A stretch of 64,000 nt of DNA from B30-G6 sp964633115 (lineage in GTDB: Bacteria; Desulfobacterota; Desulfobacteria; Desulfobacterales; B30-G6). Numbering within the stretch: position 1 is the stretch's first letter; every line of letters begins with the position of its first letter. This document shows, piece after piece, positions 26,193-35,131 of this stretch. The stretch spans positions 1-64,000 of the forward strand of contig CAZWEO010000006.1 of NCBI GenBank assembly GCA_964633115.1, given 5' to 3'. The notes under the pieces are model-generated. The model was not told the origin of the DNA. It searched no databases and saw only the letters and a program-made list of their open reading frames with translations. Both the position numbers and the translations under genes were made by a program.

Positions 26193-27614
26193 TCACTTGA
26201 GGCTGAGTTTGTGTTTCTTCAATAATTCGTATAGGCGTGTACGGGCTAGATTGGCCATTTTGAGGGCTTTTTTATGATTCCCTCTGGCTTTCGCAACCAA
26301 CTTTTGCAGATACTCTTTTTCAACCAATTCCAATTTTCGATCTCGAAATTCCCGAAAGCTCGGGAAATCTTCTTCGTTATCCCAAACATCGATGGCAACC
26401 TGACTTTCCAATGATTTTGGTTCTGGTTTAATTTGCTTTGTAACGCGCGACTTTACACTTATAGCCCGGATTTCAACGGGCAGATGTTTGGCAAACAAAA
26501 TCGAGTCGTTATATGCCTGGGCAACCAGTTCCATGGTGTTGGCCAATTCTCTGACATTGCCTGGCCAGTTATAGGTTTCCAGCATTTGAAAAAAATCTTG
26601 GGAAAACCCTTTTTCCGGGATCCCGAAATCCTGGCAAAGATTGTTGGCAAAATAAATAGCCAAGGCCTTGATATCTGAAGATCTCTCCCTTAAGGGTGGC
26701 AGGCTGATGGTAAAAGTATTCAAACGATAATACAAATCCCTTCGGAAATCGCCTTTGATAAGCATGTTCTCTAGATTGCGGTTGGTTGCTGTAATCAGTC
26801 TGAAGTCTATTGCTTGTTCCTGCACACCACCTACCGGTCGATAACGATGCTCCTGCAACACCCGCAGAAACTTGCGCTGCGTGGCAAGCGGCAATTCGCC
26901 AATTTCATCCAGAAATAGTGTTCCTTGATGGGCGGTTTGAATAAGACCGGATTTGGATCTATCTGCGCCGGTGAAGGCGCCTTTTTCATGCCCGAAAAGC
27001 ATGCTCTCAACAAGGTTATCCGGTAAACTGGCGCAATCTACTACCGTAAAGGTTTGGTCTGCCCGATGGCTGTTGCGGTGAATCAAATTGGCAAACAATT
27101 CCTTTCCGGTCCCGGTCTCACCGGTTATGAGCACATTGGCCTCTGTGGATGCGGCTTTGGCCACCAAAGCAAAACAAGCCCTCATCCCGGAACTGTCGCC
27201 AATCACGCCGGCATGATCCAATACCAGCAAGGAATCTCCCAACCGCGACTGTGCGCGAAAGCGAATGGCGCGCTGCAAGGTTAGCGTAAATTTATCGATG
27301 AACACCGGTTTTTCCAAAAAATCCCAAGCACCGTTTTTTACGGCCAGTTCAGCGCCATCCGGGTCTCCGTAGGCGGTCATGATGATGATTTCGGGTTGAC
27401 CCGGACCTACGCGCAAGATTGGTAGGATATCCAACCCACTCCCATCCGGCAATTTGATATCCAAAAAAACCACGTCAAATAGGTTGGCATTTCCAATAGC
27501 CAAAGCATCTTTGCAGGTGCCTACGGTTGTGATTTCATGCCCGAGATCTGAGAACTCACCCTCCAGCAAATCACGGATATCCAGCTCATCGTCGACAATC
27601 AAAATCGATGCCAT
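26193..27614 (-). CDS. Sigma-54-dependent response regulator (NtrC family)
   Basis: 473 residues: a receiver domain (residues 1-120, Asp in VVFLDIKLPDG), an AAA+ domain with Walker A GETGTGKELF, the sigma-54 contact loop GAFTGA, Walker B GTLFLDEIGELP and the R-finger region, then a Fis-type HTH at the C-terminus (NHKKALKMANLARTRLYELL). It activates sigma-54 promoters after phosphorylation. The probable cognate kinase is the 1188-residue hybrid kinase encoded 38 bp upstream on the same strand. The candidate sigma-54 promoter before cheW could be one target. Confidence 0.92.
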   Translation of the reverse strand: MASILIVDDELDIRDLLEGEFSDLGHEITTVGTCKDALAIGNANLFDVVFLDIKLPDGSGLDILPILRVGPGQPEIIIMTAYGDPDGAELAVKNGAWDFLEKPVFIDKFTLTLQRAIRFRAQSRLGDSLLVLDHAGVIGDSSGMRACFALVAKAASTEANVLITGETGTGKELFANLIHRNSHRADQTFTVVDCASLPDNLVESMLFGHEKGAFTGADRSKSGLIQTAHQGTLFLDEIGELPLATQRKFLRVLQEHRYRPVGGVQEQAIDFRLITATNRNLENMLIKGDFRRDLYYRLNTFTISLPPLRERSSDIKALAIYFANNLCQDFGIPEKGFSQDFFQMLETYNWPGNVRELANTMELVAQAYNDSILFAKHLPVEIRAISVKSRVTKQIKPEPKSLESQVAIDVWDNEEDFPSFREFRDRKLELVEKEYLQKLVAKARGNHKKALKMANLARTRLYELLKKHKLSLK

Positions 27615-27652
27615 CTTAAAACCTCATGCTTTTTTGTGGTCGTATCCTTTTA

Positions 27653-30600
27653 TTAATTTGAGTTGAACTGATCCAGCACGCGCCTGACGGTGGTGGCAAT
27701 TTCCTCCACCACTGCGGGCTTCATGATCATTTCTTTTATACCCAGTGCTTTGGCCTTGGCCGGCGTAATTTTTTCGCTGTATCCGGTACAAATAATAATT
27801 GGCAGGTCCGCTTTGAGGGCCAGCATCTCCTTGGCCAGCTCATCACCGGTCATCTTCGGCATGGTCATGTCGGTTACCACCAGGTCGAACAGGTCCGGAT
27901 TTTGGCGAAACACCTTCAAAGCCGCCAGACTGCTCGTTTCTCCGGTTACAGAATAGCCCAGCAGTGTTAAAACCTGTTTGCCAATATCAACCTGGTTGGG
28001 CTCATCATCAACAAAGAGGATTCGCTCGGTACCCATGGGAAGGGGGGCGCGTGTAACCACTTTGCCAATCGATTCGGTATCAATGATTGGCAAAAACACA
28101 CGAAAGCGCGACCCCTTACCAGGTGCGCTTTCCACGGTTATCAAACCGCCGCAATCCTTCACGATGCCATGCACCACGGATAGCCCCAGACCAGTACCCT
28201 CATCTGGTTTTTTGGTGGTGAAAAACGGATCAAAAATACGGTCTTTGGCTTCAGGTGACATGCCATGGCCGCTATCCTTTACAGTCAGCTCAATGTACGC
28301 GCCGGGAACGACGTCGGTATGCGTTTTACAGAAGTCATCATCCAGCATAATATCGGTCAGACTTACAGTCATTTTGCCACCACGCATCTGCATGGCATGG
28401 GCGGCATTGGTGCACAAGTTCATGATAATCTGGTGGATCTGGGTGGGATCGGCCATGACTGTCGATGCGCTATGAATATCTTGCGCAACATCGATTGTTG
28501 CCGGTAAGGAAGCCCGAATCAGTTTTAGGGCTTCTTTGGTGATAGATTTAATTTGGACCGGCTTGACGGCCCGTTCGGTTTGACGACTGAAGGTTAAAAT
28601 TTGTTTTACCAAATCACCCGCACGGATGCCGGCACTTAATATCCGCTGTAAATTATCCTTCAATTTGGAACCGTGGGGTGCATCCCGCAAGGAGATCTCC
28701 GTAAAACCAATGATGGCAGAAAGGATGTTGTTAAAATCGTGGGCAATGCCACCGGCCAGGGTTCCAATGGCTTCCATTTTTTGGGCCTGGATGAGCTGTT
28801 TTTGGAGCTGTTTTCTTTCCTTTTCAACTCGCTTTTGTTTGCTTATGTCCCGGACAATGGCTTGAATATGGGGCCCATCACTCAACTCAACCCGGTTCAG
28901 ATTGACATCCACATCAAACATGCTGCCGTCCTTGCGTATGTGTTGCCATTCGAAATGTTGGGTTTCGCCTTGATAGGCCGCCTTGATTTTTTGTAGGGCC
29001 TTTTCTTTTGATGTGATCCCGTCCGGTTGCAACACAGGTGAAAAGTCAGCTGGGTTTTTACCGATAATCTCATACCGCTCGCGACCGAACATCTCTAGTG
29101 TTTTAAGGTTGCAGTCCATAAATACATCGTCCTTCATGGTAAATATGGTATCATTGGCGGCATTAAATAGAGTACGATAGCGGCCTTCCTTTTTCCGTAG
29201 CGCTTCCTCAGCCAGCTTGCGTTCAGTAATGTCATAGATGACACCGTCAAGATACTGAATTTTACCATTCTCACCGTTGATCCCCACACCATGCTCATAC
29301 ACCCAAAGTTCATGTCCCTTTATGTCTGTAATTCTGTATTCTAACATAAAGGAATCGCCATTTGTGATGCTCTCTTCAATCGCGTTCCAAACCATGTCGC
29401 GATCGTCCGGGTGGATAATACTGGCAAATGTTCGCACCCGACTTCCGATGAAGTCAGACGCTGGGTATCCGGAAATATCCGTTACCACATCACTCAAAAA
29501 ATGCATGGTCCAATCCGAATCCCGATCGCATCGATATACCGCACCCGGAATGTTTGCCACCAGCGAGCGGAAACGTTTTTCATTGTCGCGGAGTTCCTTT
29601 TCTGCCTTTCTAAGGCTGGAAATATCAATGAGCGATGCGATACTCTGTTGTGTTTCCACAATCAAGCCAACCTGAATAATCGCGTTTCGTGTTTGGCCCT
29701 GCCTATCGATCAATTCGAGTTCGTATTCGGAAGGGACGTTTTCTTCTCCTTTTCTTCTACCAACATGATAGGCCTGGATTCTTGCAAGATCCCTTTCACT
29801 CACAAAATCAGAGGTTTTCATTTTGCCTTCGATTTCATCTCGCGAGTATCCTATGAGTTCCTCACATTTTGTGTTGACTTGCGATATGGTCATATCTGCT
29901 TCAGCAACAAAAGTCGCGGTCCCCGTGTTTTCAAAAAGGCCTCGATATATTTTTTCGCTCCTACGCAACGACTCCTCCGCCAGCAAGCGATGGGTGATAT
30001 CGCGTATCACTTCAATGGCGCCTACAATTTCTCCGTTGGAATTATAGAGCTTACAGGCGCTATTCCAAAACAGGGACGGTTTCGGTTTAAAGGGCGGATC
30101 GATGGTTTCTGATATTAGCACTTCGCCTATCTGCTTTACATAAGCATATTCCTTAGCGATCTTCTCTTCCCAATTGAGGGATAAGTCGGCCAAAACCGGT
30201 CTTCTAGCACCGTAAAAAGGGACTGCATATTCATAGTTGCCTTTGCCGATCATATCTTCTGCCTTGGCGCCGCTAAGCTCCTCGATGGCACGATTCCATG
30301 CCAATACTTTGCCTTCTGTATCGATGACATAGGTAGCATCCGGCAAAAAGTCGATGATGTCTGCCAAGCGGCGCTCTGAATCTTTCAGAGCATTCTCGAT
30401 CTTTAGGCGATCCGATATATCTAATCCTAAACTCAGAACAAAATTTTGGTTATTCACCAAGAACCGTTTCCCGGTCAGCATATAAGGTATTTTCGAACCA
30501 TCTTTTACGGTCGCGCAAACTTCGATGTTCTGGTTTTCTCCTTGTAACACCCGATCGATGCCTCGGATAGCCGCTGTTTTCTCCTCGCCCTCAAAGAAAT

Positions 30601-31219
30601 CAGTTATGGGCATATGATCAAGCTCTTCGGAACTATAGCCGCTGAGTACTTCAAGATTGCTATTCCACTTTATGAGGTGCCGATTTTCATCGTAAAGATA
30701 AAATACACCCGGCAGGCTGTTCAATAGGGTTTCCGAGAAGTTCTTTTCTTGGAAAAGCTTTTCTTCGGCTTGCTTACGATCGGATATATCCTGGATGATG
30801 CCGTCAGAATAAATGAAGCGACCCTCTTTATCTTTTACGAGGCTGGCATTGATGGAGCCCCAAAAAATCGTTCCATTCTTACGCTTGAACTCGACTTCAA
30901 TATCCTTCACGCTTCCTTGTGCTTTCAACAAACCCAAATTTTCTTCTCTTTTTTCAGGATCTTTATATATATCGGTCAACTTGAATTTGGAAAGGTCCTC
31001 TGCATCGAATCCGAACATTTTAAGTGCCGCAGGATTTGCCGACAAAATAACTCCTTCGGTAGAAGCACGATATAATCCCACAGGAACGTTTTCTGAAAGC
31101 GACCGATACCGTTCCTCGCTCTCTTTGAGGGCCTTCTCTGTTAATTGGCATTCTGCGACAATTTGCTTAAGTTCTTTGATGCGGGCCTCTAAGGCTTCTC
31201 GGGTGGGTTTATCAACCAT
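27653..31219 (-). CDS. Soluble hybrid histidine kinase with six PAS domains
   Basis: 1188 residues with no transmembrane segment. Six consecutive PAS/PAC units are readable from their (S/N)E(K/E)RYRSL starts and DI(S/T)xRKxAE ends, up to about residue 800. They are followed by HisKA (GTLAGGIAHDFNNIL), HATPase_c (DSGHGMSPEAKDRIFDPFF, GTGLGLSVVHG) and a receiver with Asp in DLVVTDMTMPK. The tandem PAS array suggests cytoplasmic sensing of several ligands or redox states. GGAGG precedes ATG 31219. It lies upstream of the NtrC-type regulator, the likely partner. Confidence 0.92.
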   Translation of the reverse strand: MVDKPTREALEARIKELKQIVAECQLTEKALKESEERYRSLSENVPVGLYRASTEGVILSANPAALKMFGFDAEDLSKFKLTDIYKDPEKREENLGLLKAQGSVKDIEVEFKRKNGTIFWGSINASLVKDKEGRFIYSDGIIQDISDRKQAEEKLFQEKNFSETLLNSLPGVFYLYDENRHLIKWNSNLEVLSGYSSEELDHMPITDFFEGEEKTAAIRGIDRVLQGENQNIEVCATVKDGSKIPYMLTGKRFLVNNQNFVLSLGLDISDRLKIENALKDSERRLADIIDFLPDATYVIDTEGKVLAWNRAIEELSGAKAEDMIGKGNYEYAVPFYGARRPVLADLSLNWEEKIAKEYAYVKQIGEVLISETIDPPFKPKPSLFWNSACKLYNSNGEIVGAIEVIRDITHRLLAEESLRRSEKIYRGLFENTGTATFVAEADMTISQVNTKCEELIGYSRDEIEGKMKTSDFVSERDLARIQAYHVGRRKGEENVPSEYELELIDRQGQTRNAIIQVGLIVETQQSIASLIDISSLRKAEKELRDNEKRFRSLVANIPGAVYRCDRDSDWTMHFLSDVVTDISGYPASDFIGSRVRTFASIIHPDDRDMVWNAIEESITNGDSFMLEYRITDIKGHELWVYEHGVGINGENGKIQYLDGVIYDITERKLAEEALRKKEGRYRTLFNAANDTIFTMKDDVFMDCNLKTLEMFGRERYEIIGKNPADFSPVLQPDGITSKEKALQKIKAAYQGETQHFEWQHIRKDGSMFDVDVNLNRVELSDGPHIQAIVRDISKQKRVEKERKQLQKQLIQAQKMEAIGTLAGGIAHDFNNILSAIIGFTEISLRDAPHGSKLKDNLQRILSAGIRAGDLVKQILTFSRQTERAVKPVQIKSITKEALKLIRASLPATIDVAQDIHSASTVMADPTQIHQIIMNLCTNAAHAMQMRGGKMTVSLTDIMLDDDFCKTHTDVVPGAYIELTVKDSGHGMSPEAKDRIFDPFFTTKKPDEGTGLGLSVVHGIVKDCGGLITVESAPGKGSRFRVFLPIIDTESIGKVVTRAPLPMGTERILFVDDEPNQVDIGKQVLTLLGYSVTGETSSLAALKVFRQNPDLFDLVVTDMTMPKMTGDELAKEMLALKADLPIIICTGYSEKITPAKAKALGIKEMIMKPAVVEEIATTVRRVLDQFNSN

Positions 31220-31297
31220 TGGAAGATCCTCCGGTTGATTAAAAAGGGGAAACCGAACCGCTCAATATCAGTTGAGCAATACATTCTTCAAAAACAA

Positions 31298-31341
31298 AAG
31301 GCTCATACAATTGGCATGGTCTGATACCGTGTATGAGCCTT
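31298..31341 (-). terminator. Terminator-like hairpin
   Basis: Perfect 12-bp stem (AAGGCTCATACA at 31298-31309, complement at 31330-31341) with a 20-base loop. On the minus strand the stem is followed by TTTTGTTTTTG. It could end the transcript of the ferritin-like/receiver gene, 207 bp upstream, and separate it from the six-PAS kinase. The rest of the 329-bp gap (31220-31548) shows only a small GCTCAA/TTGAGC stem near 31260. Confidence 0.55.
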
Positions 31342-31548
31342 GTCTGTCATAGGGAAGCATCCCTGATTCGGTTGATATTTAAACTTTATTCAAGATAATT
31401 TCATTTCCGCATAGTCGATTGGAAGGCGTCCTCAGTTTAAATTTAAATAGCACAGCTCATCGTATACGGCAAATGGTATCCAAACCAGAAGAGATTGTTG
31501 ACGCTAATGGGGATAGAAGATAAGCGTGGCATCTTACCGGCGGTGAAA

Positions 31549-32415
31549 TTAGAGGGTAACTTCTGATAGCTTTTTATACAATGCTTTGCGCACTTCTGTT
31601 AACGCAAAAGGTTTCTTCAAAAGAGGAATATTTTCATGGTTGATGTATTCTATCATGTGATCTGTTGCCGCTCTGGACATGAAAATGAATCTATTGCCCA
31701 CATCTTCGTACTGTTGTTTCAATTCTTGGTAAAATGCGATGCCATTCATCTCCGGCATGTCGATATCAGATATAATCACCGCATAATACGCACTGCATGC
31801 CATTTTGAAAGCTTCTTTACCATTGCTTGCTGTTTCTATATTCGCATCCCGGCTTAAAACGGTGGATAACAAATCCAAAATTGGCTCAGCATCATCCACG
31901 ACCAATATCCTCTCCCGCCAGACCGGCGACAACTCTTTTAAGCGTTGAATATAGTCAGATCCATTGGAGATTTCCCTTAAAAATTCCTCGATGATGCGAT
32001 GATGGTTCTGGATACTCGGTCCAATTACCTTGAAATGGGGACAATTAGCTTTCAGCGAATTAATGACATACAAAAAAATATCATTCCATTCCGAATATTC
32101 ACAATTCAAAATAAACTCTAATATCAAGGATTTGTTAAGCGATCCTAATTCAATGGCGCTCTCAATTTTTTCTAATCCTTGTTCGATAAGTTCCGTTTCT
32201 TTTTGATTTAGCTCTATTTCCGAAACCAAGTGCGGATTATTTTTTAAACAAATAAGGGCACTGTTCATAAAGTGGAAATGCATGGCCTCATCTTCGGCTA
32301 ATCGACTGACAAATTCGGAAAAATGCGCATCCTCCCCAAAAGCAGCGGCCAAGGCTTCATATACCCTGCTGGCTCGATCTTCCAAATATATCAACCATTC
32401 CACAAGATTTTTCAT
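31549..32415 (-). CDS. Ferritin-like domain fused to a response-regulator receiver
   Basis: 288 residues. Residues about 1-150 form a four-helix, rubrerythrin-like region with diiron-type ligands: YLEDRASRVYEAL in helix 1, LAEDEAMHFHF (ExxH) in helix 2, and carboxylate/His pairs in ILEFILNCEYSEW and QNHHRIIEEFL. Residues about 168-285 are a receiver with RILVVDDAEP, phospho-accepting Asp in VIISDIDMPEMNG and Lys in PLLKKPF. This may be a diiron or oxygen sensor coupled to a phosphorylation switch. It is followed 6 bp after the PilZ gene stop and is probably cotranscribed with it. Confidence 0.75.
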   Translation of the reverse strand: MKNLVEWLIYLEDRASRVYEALAAAFGEDAHFSEFVSRLAEDEAMHFHFMNSALICLKNNPHLVSEIELNQKETELIEQGLEKIESAIELGSLNKSLILEFILNCEYSEWNDIFLYVINSLKANCPHFKVIGPSIQNHHRIIEEFLREISNGSDYIQRLKELSPVWRERILVVDDAEPILDLLSTVLSRDANIETASNGKEAFKMACSAYYAVIISDIDMPEMNGIAFYQELKQQYEDVGNRFIFMSRAATDHMIEYINHENIPLLKKPFALTEVRKALYKKLSEVTL

Positions 32416-32421
32416 GTTATC

Positions 32422-32967
32422 TCATTTTCGATTTTGTTGATTATTGAGCCTGGGTTGAATACCAAACCTTTGGATAAATGTGACAAGCTGCCTTCTTTGA
32501 TTTTTTGTTAGCTTGATAAATCGGATACCAACTTTTCTGATATCTTCATTTTTAGGGTTCGAAAATATCTTGCGGTCAGAAATCACTTTATAAGCAATGC
32601 TACCAATTAATCTGCTGTTTTCATTTGTCACGATGGATAGGGTACTGACATCATGCGGCCAAATATCTTGAGACACATATCGGGCACCCAGACCATTCAA
32701 GCTGATATCAACTATCGTTGCGATATAATTGGTTTCCTTTTTCCATATTTTAAATCGGTGTGGTTTTCTGATTCGAATATAAAAGTTTGATTTGAGCGTG
32801 TAACGCAATTTGTGCCGACGTTCACCCAGATTTTGTCTACGGTCTTCTTGGCTTCGCTTTATCAACACCCGCTGACCGGTATCCGATTTTGAGTCCGGCA
32901 TGGTGGTTTCTTTACTGGTTGTTTTGTTCTCAAAGTCTGTTCCAACAACTCGAAATTCTATAATCAA
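32422..32967 (-). CDS. PilZ-domain protein
   Basis: A 181-residue protein. The c-di-GMP signature is split in the usual way: RRHKLRY after a polar N-terminus, then DISLNGLGARY (DxSxxG). The C-terminus is basic. The start may be ATG 32967 or ATG 32901; both retain the signature. It is expected to bind c-di-GMP and act by protein contact; the adjacent receiver fusion is a candidate partner. Confidence 0.8.
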   Translation of the reverse strand: MIIEFRVVGTDFENKTTSKETTMPDSKSDTGQRVLIKRSQEDRRQNLGERRHKLRYTLKSNFYIRIRKPHRFKIWKKETNYIATIVDISLNGLGARYVSQDIWPHDVSTLSIVTNENSRLIGSIAYKVISDRKIFSNPKNEDIRKVGIRFIKLTKNQRRQLVTFIQRFGIQPRLNNQQNRK

Positions 32968-33125
32968 ATATTATGCCAACATGGAGTCTAATAATTTATA
33001 TAACTAAATTAAATAGATAGATGAAGGGATAAAAAGGAAGGTAATATTTTGCGCTTTATATTTCCGCTCTTTACGAACAACTTGTTCATAAATAATGAAC
33101 TTGGGCTCGATGAACCGGCTAGCAT

Positions 33126-34430
33126 CTAAAGCATTTTGCCAGGTAACCAAAGGGCCAATGAGGGAAACAACATGGTTAGCAAGAGGACAATCAGCTGGAT
33201 AAGGACAAACGGTGGGATGGATCGCCAGATGTCCTTGGTGTGAATTTCAGGCGGGGCCACACCTTTCATTAAAATGAGTGCCCAACCAAAGGGCGGCGTC
33301 AAATAAGCCACTTGCATGTTGAGGATAAAAATGATGGCAAACCATGTGGGATCGAATCCCAACAACACGGCAATGGGAATAAAAATGGGCGCACAAATGG
33401 TCAGGACTGCATAGTCGTCCATAAACATACCGAAAACAAGCAGGATGACTTGCATAACAGCCAGGATTAGCCAGCGGTTAACTGTCAAGCCTTCAACCAG
33501 TTCCATAACCATGTCTTGAGCCCCGGCACTGGTATACACCACCCCAAACAGAGTGGCCGTGACCAGGATCCACAGCGCCATACCGCTAATTTTCATGGTT
33601 TCCAGGCAAGAATCGGTTAGGACCTTCCACGTTAAGCGTCTGTAGACAATACAAATCACAAAAGATCCAAAAGCACCCACCCCAGCGGCTTCACTGGGTG
33701 TGGCAATCCCCTTAAAAATCGATCCCAATACCAAGACCACCAACATAGCCGGAAGGACAATATCTTTTAAGGACGCCAGCCTGGCTTTCCAGGTCGTATC
33801 TTCAACTGCTTTGGGAGCCAATTCCGGCTGGAGGTAACAACGTACACTGATGTAAATGATATAAAGACTGGCGGTGATCAAACCGGGTATGGCGCCGCCA
33901 AAGAAAATTTTACCAATCGAAATTCGGGAGATATAGGCAAATATGATCATGATGATGCTGGGTGGAATGATCTCTCCCAGGACACCGCCGGCCATGACAC
34001 TACCCAGGGCCAGGGATTTGTCGTAGCGTTGCTTGAGCATCGCCGGCACCGCGATCAGACCCATGGTGAGAATTCCCGGCCCAAACCCACCACACATGGC
34101 CAGGGCCACACAGACACCCACGGATACAATCGCCAGACCGCCGCGCACACCTGTAAGCCAAAGATTCAGAGCTTTGAATAAACGATCGGATATACCCGAA
34201 TGGATCAAAAAGTTGCCCATTAGGAGAAACAATGGAATTGTGATCAATCCTGGATCCGTAATTTGGCGGTAAGTGGTGGTAGCAACCACATAAAGACCAT
34301 TGGTGCCGTCCAGTAAAGAAATAATCAGTACGCTGATGCCACCCAAGGCAAACACAACTGGAACACCCAACGCCAGCAGAGAAAGAAGTCCGCCAAATAA
34401 CAGGACTGTCGACAATCCAATACTCATCAT
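33126..34430 (-). CDS. dctM: TRAP transporter large permease (DctM)
   Basis: 434 residues, about 12 transmembrane helices, with the family's GGFGPGILTMGLIAVPAML and GVLGEIIPPSIIMIIFAYI segments. It forms the Na+-driven transport channel with the small DctQ subunit, taking substrate from DctP. Its ATG lies 16 bp after dctQ with an AAGGA ribosome site. The gene is the last of the long minus-strand run from 55.5 kb. Confidence 0.93.
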   Translation of the reverse strand: MMSIGLSTVLLFGGLLSLLALGVPVVFALGGISVLIISLLDGTNGLYVVATTTYRQITDPGLITIPLFLLMGNFLIHSGISDRLFKALNLWLTGVRGGLAIVSVGVCVALAMCGGFGPGILTMGLIAVPAMLKQRYDKSLALGSVMAGGVLGEIIPPSIIMIIFAYISRISIGKIFFGGAIPGLITASLYIIYISVRCYLQPELAPKAVEDTTWKARLASLKDIVLPAMLVVLVLGSIFKGIATPSEAAGVGAFGSFVICIVYRRLTWKVLTDSCLETMKISGMALWILVTATLFGVVYTSAGAQDMVMELVEGLTVNRWLILAVMQVILLVFGMFMDDYAVLTICAPIFIPIAVLLGFDPTWFAIIFILNMQVAYLTPPFGWALILMKGVAPPEIHTKDIWRSIPPFVLIQLIVLLLTMLFPSLALWLPGKML

Positions 34431-34446
34431 ATTGGTTCCTTTTTGA

Positions 34447-34935
34447 TCAATTTAGACGCCGTCGGAAAAAAGATATGCCTTCTAGTAGAAACAGAAATGC
34501 AACCACCGGTATCAACAATTTAAATGGGTAAAGGGGAATTCGGAAGGCTCCGGGTGCTTTTTCCCGCATCATCAGAGAATTCCAGCCCATCCAGCTGGAC
34601 TGCCAAATCAAAATCCCAATAAAGGCGATAAAGGCGATAAAGGCGATCCAATCGGCAACTTTTTTAAAGCCGGGTGGGAAGTGGTCATAAAAAATTTCGA
34701 TACGGATATGCTCGCCCTTGTAGAGCGTATAGGCACCTGCAAACATGATGAAGACGCCGAACAAGATCCGGTTGAGGAGCCATCCCCAGAGCAAGGGGTG
34801 ATTGAAGACATATCGCGCGGTTACATCTATGGCCGTTATGGCCATGATGACAAAGACTAAATAGCATACGACGCGACTCGACCGATCGACTGCCAGATCG
34901 ACCCAGTTGCAAATTTTATCAATAATTTGATTCAT
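34447..34935 (-). CDS. dctQ: TRAP transporter small permease (DctQ)
   Basis: 162 residues and four transmembrane helices, with GEHIRIEIFYDHFP in the cytoplasmic loop as in DctQ proteins. Helix three contains IAF three times in a row, encoded by three exact copies of a 9-bp unit (34621-34647), likely replication slippage tolerated in a membrane helix. It pairs with DctM. A strong hairpin and 21-bp direct repeats separate it from dctP. Confidence 0.9.
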   Translation of the reverse strand: MNQIIDKICNWVDLAVDRSSRVVCYLVFVIMAITAIDVTARYVFNHPLLWGWLLNRILFGVFIMFAGAYTLYKGEHIRIEIFYDHFPPGFKKVADWIAFIAFIAFIGILIWQSSWMGWNSLMMREKAPGAFRIPLYPFKLLIPVVAFLFLLEGISFFRRRLN

Positions 34936-34977
34936 GCCGGCCGCCTGTAATATAAGTGTGTATACGACTTCGTACGC

Positions 34978-35034
34978 TTACGTGAAGGTTTTGCACCATT
35001 ACGTGAAGGTTTCGTACCCTTACGTGACGGTAAT
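34978..35034. repeat. Tandem 21-bp repeats in the dctP-dctQ gap
   Basis: Three units starting at 34978, 34999 and 35020, each opening TTACGTGA(A/C)GG and spaced exactly 21 bp; the third is partial, and a degraded half-unit (TTCGTACGC) precedes the first. The 21-bp spacing is two helical turns, which would place repeated sites on one face of the DNA. It may be a regulator-binding array or slippage product. Confidence 0.7.
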
Positions 35035-35035
35035 T

Positions 35036-35073
35036 AAAAGCCAGGAGGGTAATCCGTTACCCTCCTGGCTTTT
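35036..35073. terminator. Strong hairpin between dctP and dctQ
   Basis: Perfect 17-bp arms (35036-35052 and 35057-35073) with a 4-base loop, core CCAGGAGGGTAA, flanked by A4 and T4, so it ends in TTTTAATTA on the minus strand. It is placed to attenuate transcription after dctP, giving more binding protein than permease, or to protect the dctP mRNA 3' end. Confidence 0.8.
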
Positions 35074-35131
35074 GGCTGTTGGTTCTTGTAGGGAATGATA
35101 ATCGTCGCTTGCAATAAATATGGCGGAATTA

